Of a stretch of 9,603 bases of DNA, positions 6,411 through 9,603 are shown piece after piece. Position 1 is the first letter of the stretch. Each line of letters begins with the position of its first letter. The translations under genes and the position numbers were made by a program. This stretch comes from JAZLIL01 sp045617405 (GTDB lineage: Bacteria; Bacillota; Clostridia; Lachnospirales; Lachnospiraceae), in assembly GCA_045617405.1 (NCBI GenBank), contig JAZLIL010000049.1, forward strand, positions 1 through 9,603, read 5' to 3'. A model generated the notes under the pieces. It was not told where the DNA came from and ran no database searches. It worked only from the letters and a program-made list of their open reading frames with translations.

Positions 6411-6770
6411 ATGAAGAAGATATTAGTAATTGATGACTCACCTTTTATTGCAAAAGAGATAGAAGATATTCTCAGGGAAAAGGATTATGAAGTAATCGGT
6501 CATGCCAGAAACGGTGAGAGCGGCATCGATATGTACAAGGAGCTTAAGCCCGATGCTGTGACTCTCGACATCATCATGCCCGGCATCGACGGAATTGAGA
6601 CGGCAGGACAGATTTTAAAGGCTGACCCTGAGGCAAAGATTGTTATGCTCAGTTCTCTTTGCGATTACGATACACTTCAGGAAATCAAGGACATCGGACT
6701 CAAGCACCTCGTTGCAAAGCCTATCGAGGCCGATCAGCTTATCGAAGCGCTTGAGGATGTACTTTCATAA
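6411..6770 (+). CDS. cheY: Stand-alone CheY-like response regulator receiver
   Basis: This 119-residue protein is a single receiver domain with no output domain. The phosphorylation site is complete: acidic pair Asp8-Asp9, phospho-acceptor Asp53 in the TLDIIMPGIDG segment, Ser81 at the Thr/Ser switch position, and Lys103 in AKP. The size and the VTLDIIMP motif fit Firmicute CheY proteins, which act on the flagellar switch, but single receivers can also serve other pathways. ATG 6411 has AGAAAGG at 6395-6401. The same frame is open upstream to an ATG at 6363 inside cheX, but that would add 16 residues not expected in the fold. It starts 16 bases after cheX, so the two look translated from one mRNA. 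No histidine kinase or CheA gene is in the window, so the phosphate donor is unknown. Confidence 0.88.
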   Translation: MKKILVIDDSPFIAKEIEDILREKDYEVIGHARNGESGIDMYKELKPDAVTLDIIMPGIDGIETAGQILKADPEAKIVMLSSLCDYDTLQEIKDIGLKHLVAKPIEADQLIEALEDVLS

Positions 6771-6774
6771 ACAA

Positions 6775-9036
6775 TTACAGCTGGACTTTCTTTCCTTTAC
6801 CGCCGCGCTTGTTGAACTTAATTTTCTTTGCACTGATTGTTTTTCCGTTAACGGTGAAGTCTGCACCGGAATCGGCGAGGAATGACGCGAAGACAACGAA
6901 GTCGCCTTCGTCGAGTGTGATGCCGCGGACGCCGCGTCCGGTCTTTTTCATTTCAACAAGTTCGGTAATCGGGAAACCGAGCGACAGCCCTTTCTTTGTG
7001 AGAACGACTATCTTACCGCCGCCGGAGATGACTTCGGAGGCGGTAAGTGCGTTTACGGCAATTACTTCGTCGCTGTCATCAAGCTTTGTTGAGGCAATAA
7101 CTGTGCGATTGGTTTCAAATTCCGCACCGGATACGAGCTTTACGTAACCGTTCTTTGTCGCAAAGAAGAGCATTGACTCAAAAAGATCTGCGAATGCCGC
7201 GTAGGAAACAGCTTCTTCATTGTCGAATTTGCAAAGGGCGTGGATGAGGGTTCCCTTGTCCTTGAGCTTTTGCTTCGGAATCGATGAAAGCTTTATCTGG
7301 TAGAGATTTCCCTTATTTGTGAAGATACACAGCTTGTCCGTGTTCTTTGTCTTAATGATGTACGTAAACTCCGCAAGACTCTCGCCGGCTGCCTTTGAAA
7401 TACTTGCCGCATCAACGCTCTTTGTGTAGCCGAAGCGGTCGATGAGCACGTAGAGCTCTTCTTCGCGGAATTCTTCAACATATTTAGCCTGTGAGGCGTC
7501 ACACAAAATGGTTCTTCGCTCACGACCAAACTCTTTGAGGTAGTTTTTGAGACGGTCTTTGATTACCTTGTCAAGCGCTTTTCGATCTGAAAGAATCCTT
7601 CTGTAGAGAGCAGCGTTTTCCTCGAGCTTAGAGCTTTCTTCGTACAGCTTGTTAAGCTCGAGTCCGATGAGGCGTACGAGCGGCATTGCAAGAATTGCAT
7701 CGGCCTGAGCTTCCGTGAAATCAAGCTTGAAGGCGGCAATTCTTGAGGCTTCCGATTTGAATTTAATGTCGGAAACATCACCGTCGATGAGACAAGCCTT
7801 TGCCTGCTTCACGGAAGTACTTCCTCGAAGGATTTCGATAATCAGATCGATTATATCAACAGCACGGCACAGTCCCGAAAGGACCTCAAGACGTTTCTCG
7901 GCTTTTTCGAGCAGATGCTTGTGTTCTCTTGTACAAAGCTCCTCCTGAAAGGAGATGAACTCCTGAAGAATGCTCTTCAGATTGAAGGTGTAGGGCTGCT
8001 GCCCCTTGACAGCAAGCATATTTACCGCATAGGTGTCTTCAAGGCCTGACTTTTTGAAGAGACCGTTCAGCAGGTTTTCTATATTTCTGTCTTTCTTGAC
8101 TTCGATGACAATTCGCACGCCGTCCTTTGAGGACTCGTCACGTACATCGTAGATTTCGTCGAAAACCTTGTCCTTTGTGAGAAGCATCAGATTTTCAACA
8201 AGCTTGCCTTTACTGCCGGCTGCCGTGAATGGAATTTCTGAAACGATGATGTTCTTCCTTCCGCCGTCGCTGTTTTCAATTTCGGTCTTTGCACGCACAC
8301 GAAGGCGGCCTTCACCTGTCTCGTAGATGGCGCGGATTTCAGATGCGTTTGTAATCATACCGCCGGTGGGAAAATCGGGACCGGGGATGTACTTCATCAA
8401 TTCGGAGATTGTAATGTCGGGGTTGTCCATGCAGGCGATAACGCCATCGATGACTTCTCCGGGGTTGTGCGGCGGGATGTTTGTGGCCATTCCGACTGCG
8501 ATACCGGTTGTGCCGTTGATGAGAAGATTGGGCAGCATGGCAGGGAGCACCGTCGGCTCCTGTTCGCTGTCATCAAAGTTGGGCATAAACTCAACGAGAC
8601 CCTTGTCAAGGTTTGAGAGCATAGTCATGGCGCCTTTTGAGAGCCTGGCCTCCGTGTAACGCATTGCGGCGGGAGAATCGCCGTCAAGTGAACCGAAGTT
8701 GCCGTGCCCGTCGATGAGCGGGATGGACAGAGAATAATCCTCCGACATGTGTACGAGAGCCTCGTAGATAGAGGAATCACCGTGAGGATGATACTTACCC
8801 ATTGTGTCACCGACGATACGCGCACTCTTACGGTGGGGCTTGGTGCTTTCAAGACCGAGTTCGCTCATCGCGTAGAGGATACGCCGCTGGACGGGCTTGA
8901 GACCGTCACGTACATCGGGAAGCGCTCTTGAGATGATGACGCTTATTGCATAGTCTCTGTAGGAGTTTTTCATCTCCTCCGAAAAATCAAGTTGAACGTA
9001 GTTTTCCGGGACAACCGGATCTGACTTTTTAGCCAT
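6775..9036 (-). CDS. parC: Type II topoisomerase subunit A, probably topoisomerase IV ParC
   Basis: This 753-residue subunit cuts and rejoins DNA in an A2B2 type II topoisomerase; topoisomerase IV separates linked daughter chromosomes. The breakage-reunion domain is complete: DGLKPVQRRILYAM (44-57), GKYHPHGDSSIYEAL (80-94), and the catalytic Tyr127 in AAMRYTEARL. At quinolone-resistance positions it has Ser88 and Glu92 (equivalent to E. coli GyrA Ser83 and Asp87), that is, a sensitive-looking state. A C-terminal beta-propeller follows from about residue 525. The GyrA box expected at about 545-553 is not there (sequence SISKAAGES), which favours ParC over GyrA. The last residues read NKRGGKGKKVQL. 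The start is ATG 9034-9036, because GGAG (9043-9046) sits six bases before it. An in-frame ATG at 9046-9048 overlaps that site and has none of its own. It follows parE by 27 bases. Confidence 0.82.
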   Translation of the reverse strand: MAKKSDPVVPENYVQLDFSEEMKNSYRDYAISVIISRALPDVRDGLKPVQRRILYAMSELGLESTKPHRKSARIVGDTMGKYHPHGDSSIYEALVHMSEDYSLSIPLIDGHGNFGSLDGDSPAAMRYTEARLSKGAMTMLSNLDKGLVEFMPNFDDSEQEPTVLPAMLPNLLINGTTGIAVGMATNIPPHNPGEVIDGVIACMDNPDITISELMKYIPGPDFPTGGMITNASEIRAIYETGEGRLRVRAKTEIENSDGGRKNIIVSEIPFTAAGSKGKLVENLMLLTKDKVFDEIYDVRDESSKDGVRIVIEVKKDRNIENLLNGLFKKSGLEDTYAVNMLAVKGQQPYTFNLKSILQEFISFQEELCTREHKHLLEKAEKRLEVLSGLCRAVDIIDLIIEILRGSTSVKQAKACLIDGDVSDIKFKSEASRIAAFKLDFTEAQADAILAMPLVRLIGLELNKLYEESSKLEENAALYRRILSDRKALDKVIKDRLKNYLKEFGRERRTILCDASQAKYVEEFREEELYVLIDRFGYTKSVDAASISKAAGESLAEFTYIIKTKNTDKLCIFTNKGNLYQIKLSSIPKQKLKDKGTLIHALCKFDNEEAVSYAAFADLFESMLFFATKNGYVKLVSGAEFETNRTVIASTKLDDSDEVIAVNALTASEVISGGGKIVVLTKKGLSLGFPITELVEMKKTGRGVRGITLDEGDFVVFASFLADSGADFTVNGKTISAKKIKFNKRGGKGKKVQL

Positions 9037-9042
9037 AGTTTT

Positions 9043-9046
9043 CTCC
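9043..9046 (-). promoter_or_regulatory. Ribosome-binding site that fixes the parC start
   Basis: On the minus strand GGAG is followed by AAAACT and then ATG 9034-9036, an ordinary six-base spacing. The other in-frame ATG (9046-9048) shares a G with this GGAG and has no purine-rich site upstream of it. The shorter protein, beginning MAKKSD, is therefore preferred. Confidence 0.6.
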
Positions 9047-9063
9047 ATTTATCATATGAAAGG

Positions 9064-9603
9064 TTATGAGATATCGACAGTCGCGTTCCCGGCTTCTGAC
9101 ATGATGAATTCACGCCTCGGAGGTACATTCGCCCCCATGAGCAGACTTGTGACTTCATCGGCCTCGATTGTATCGCTCAAATCAATCCTTGCGAGAACTC
9201 TTTGCTTCGGGTCGAGCGTTGTTTCCCACAGCTGACCGGCATCCATCTCGCCAAGACCTTTGTATCGCTGCAGTGACAGGATTTTGTTTCCCTGCTTTCT
9301 GAATTTTTCAAGCTCAAAGTCGTTAAAAATGTACTTCGATTCCTTTTTCTTCCTGCCCTTCGGGTCTGTCTTCTCGTACTCGGCCTTATAGAGCGGCGGA
9401 AGACCGCGGTAGATTTTACCCTCCGTGATGAGACCCGGCATAAACCTGTAGAAGAAGGTGAGAAGAAGAGTACTGATGTGTGCTCCGTCGACATCGGCAT
9501 CCGTAAGAATGATTATCTTGTCGTAGCGGAGCTTTTTTATATCAAAATCGTCTCCGATGCCGCATCCGAAGGATGCAATCATCGATTTGATCTCATTGTT
9601 GAC
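9064..9603 (-). CDS. parE: Type II topoisomerase subunit B, probably ParE, C-terminal 179 residues
   Basis: The frame is open from the window edge to TAA at 9064-9066, so the N-terminal ATPase part lies beyond position 9603. The visible part is the TOPRIM half of a GyrB/ParE protein. It has NNEIKSMI at the edge, FGCGIGDDFD, and the metal-binding acidic motif TDADVDGAHI. The conserved QRYKGLGEMDAGQLWETTLDP block and the C-terminal PPRREFI follow. This subunit hydrolyses ATP and helps hold Mg2+ for DNA cleavage by the partner subunit. The parC gene follows 27 bases downstream on the same strand, so both are probably made from one transcript that begins outside the window. GyrB cannot be excluded from this fragment. 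The ParE call rests mostly on the partner's missing GyrA box. Confidence 0.8.
   Translation of the reverse strand, partial: VNNEIKSMIASFGCGIGDDFDIKKLRYDKIIILTDADVDGAHISTLLLTFFYRFMPGLITEGKIYRGLPPLYKAEYEKTDPKGRKKKESKYIFNDFELEKFRKQGNKILSLQRYKGLGEMDAGQLWETTLDPKQRVLARIDLSDTIEADEVTSLLMGANVPPRREFIMSEAGNATVDIS

Noticed and set aside
1..9603. A previously undescribed defence, mobile or biosynthetic system
   Set aside because: Every gene larger than about 100 codons can be placed in a known core family (cell shape, flagellum, helicase, ComF, YvyF, chemotaxis, topoisomerase). No integrase, repeat array, toxin-antitoxin pair or abrupt change in base composition was seen.

Overview
The window looks like core chromosome of a motile, low-to-mid GC Gram-positive anaerobe, most likely a clostridial lineage close to Lachnospiraceae (Roseburia or Butyrivibrio-like). 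This is inferred from protein character and from gene orders known in Firmicutes: an mreB/mbl gene followed by flagellar rod genes, comF followed by a YvyF-type flagellar-operon protein, and a parE-parC pair. I see no insertion sequence, phage gene, CRISPR array, tRNA or rRNA, and no large non-coding stretch. The longest non-coding gaps are about 80 bases.

Layout. The plus strand (1-6770) starts with the C-terminal end of an MreB/Mbl actin-like protein (1-246). Then come three closely spaced flagellar rod genes: flgF (280-1056), flgG (1074-1946) and a short flgJ-type rod protein lacking the muramidase domain (2023-2400). A RecD2-type helicase follows only 32 bases later (2433-4655). After it lies an AT-rich 80-base gap with a perfect 10-bp inverted repeat and a TATAAT box, which I read as the start of a second transcription unit. 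That unit holds comF (4736-5446), yvyF (5467-5877), a CheX-type phosphatase (about 5918-6394) and a stand-alone CheY-like receiver (6411-6770). The minus strand (6775-9603) carries parC (9036-6775) and the 3' part of parE (9603-9064). The two strands converge with four bases between the cheY and parC stop codons.

How the genes fit together. Cell-shape scaffold, flagellar rod, a flagellar-operon regulator candidate and a CheY/CheX pair form a motility theme. RecD2 and ComF form a DNA-processing theme next to and between those genes, recalling the Bacillus comF locus, where a helicase, ComFC and YvyF adjoin flagellar genes. ParE and ParC form the A2B2 type II topoisomerase that decatenates chromosomes.

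I found no clear case of a new system. The items most worth a second look are the CheX-CheY pair sitting after yvyF, the inverted repeat and possibly leaderless start in front of comF, a roughly 24-residue insertion in FlgG, and the C-terminal tail of ParC, which resembles a GyrA box although the box is missing from its normal place.
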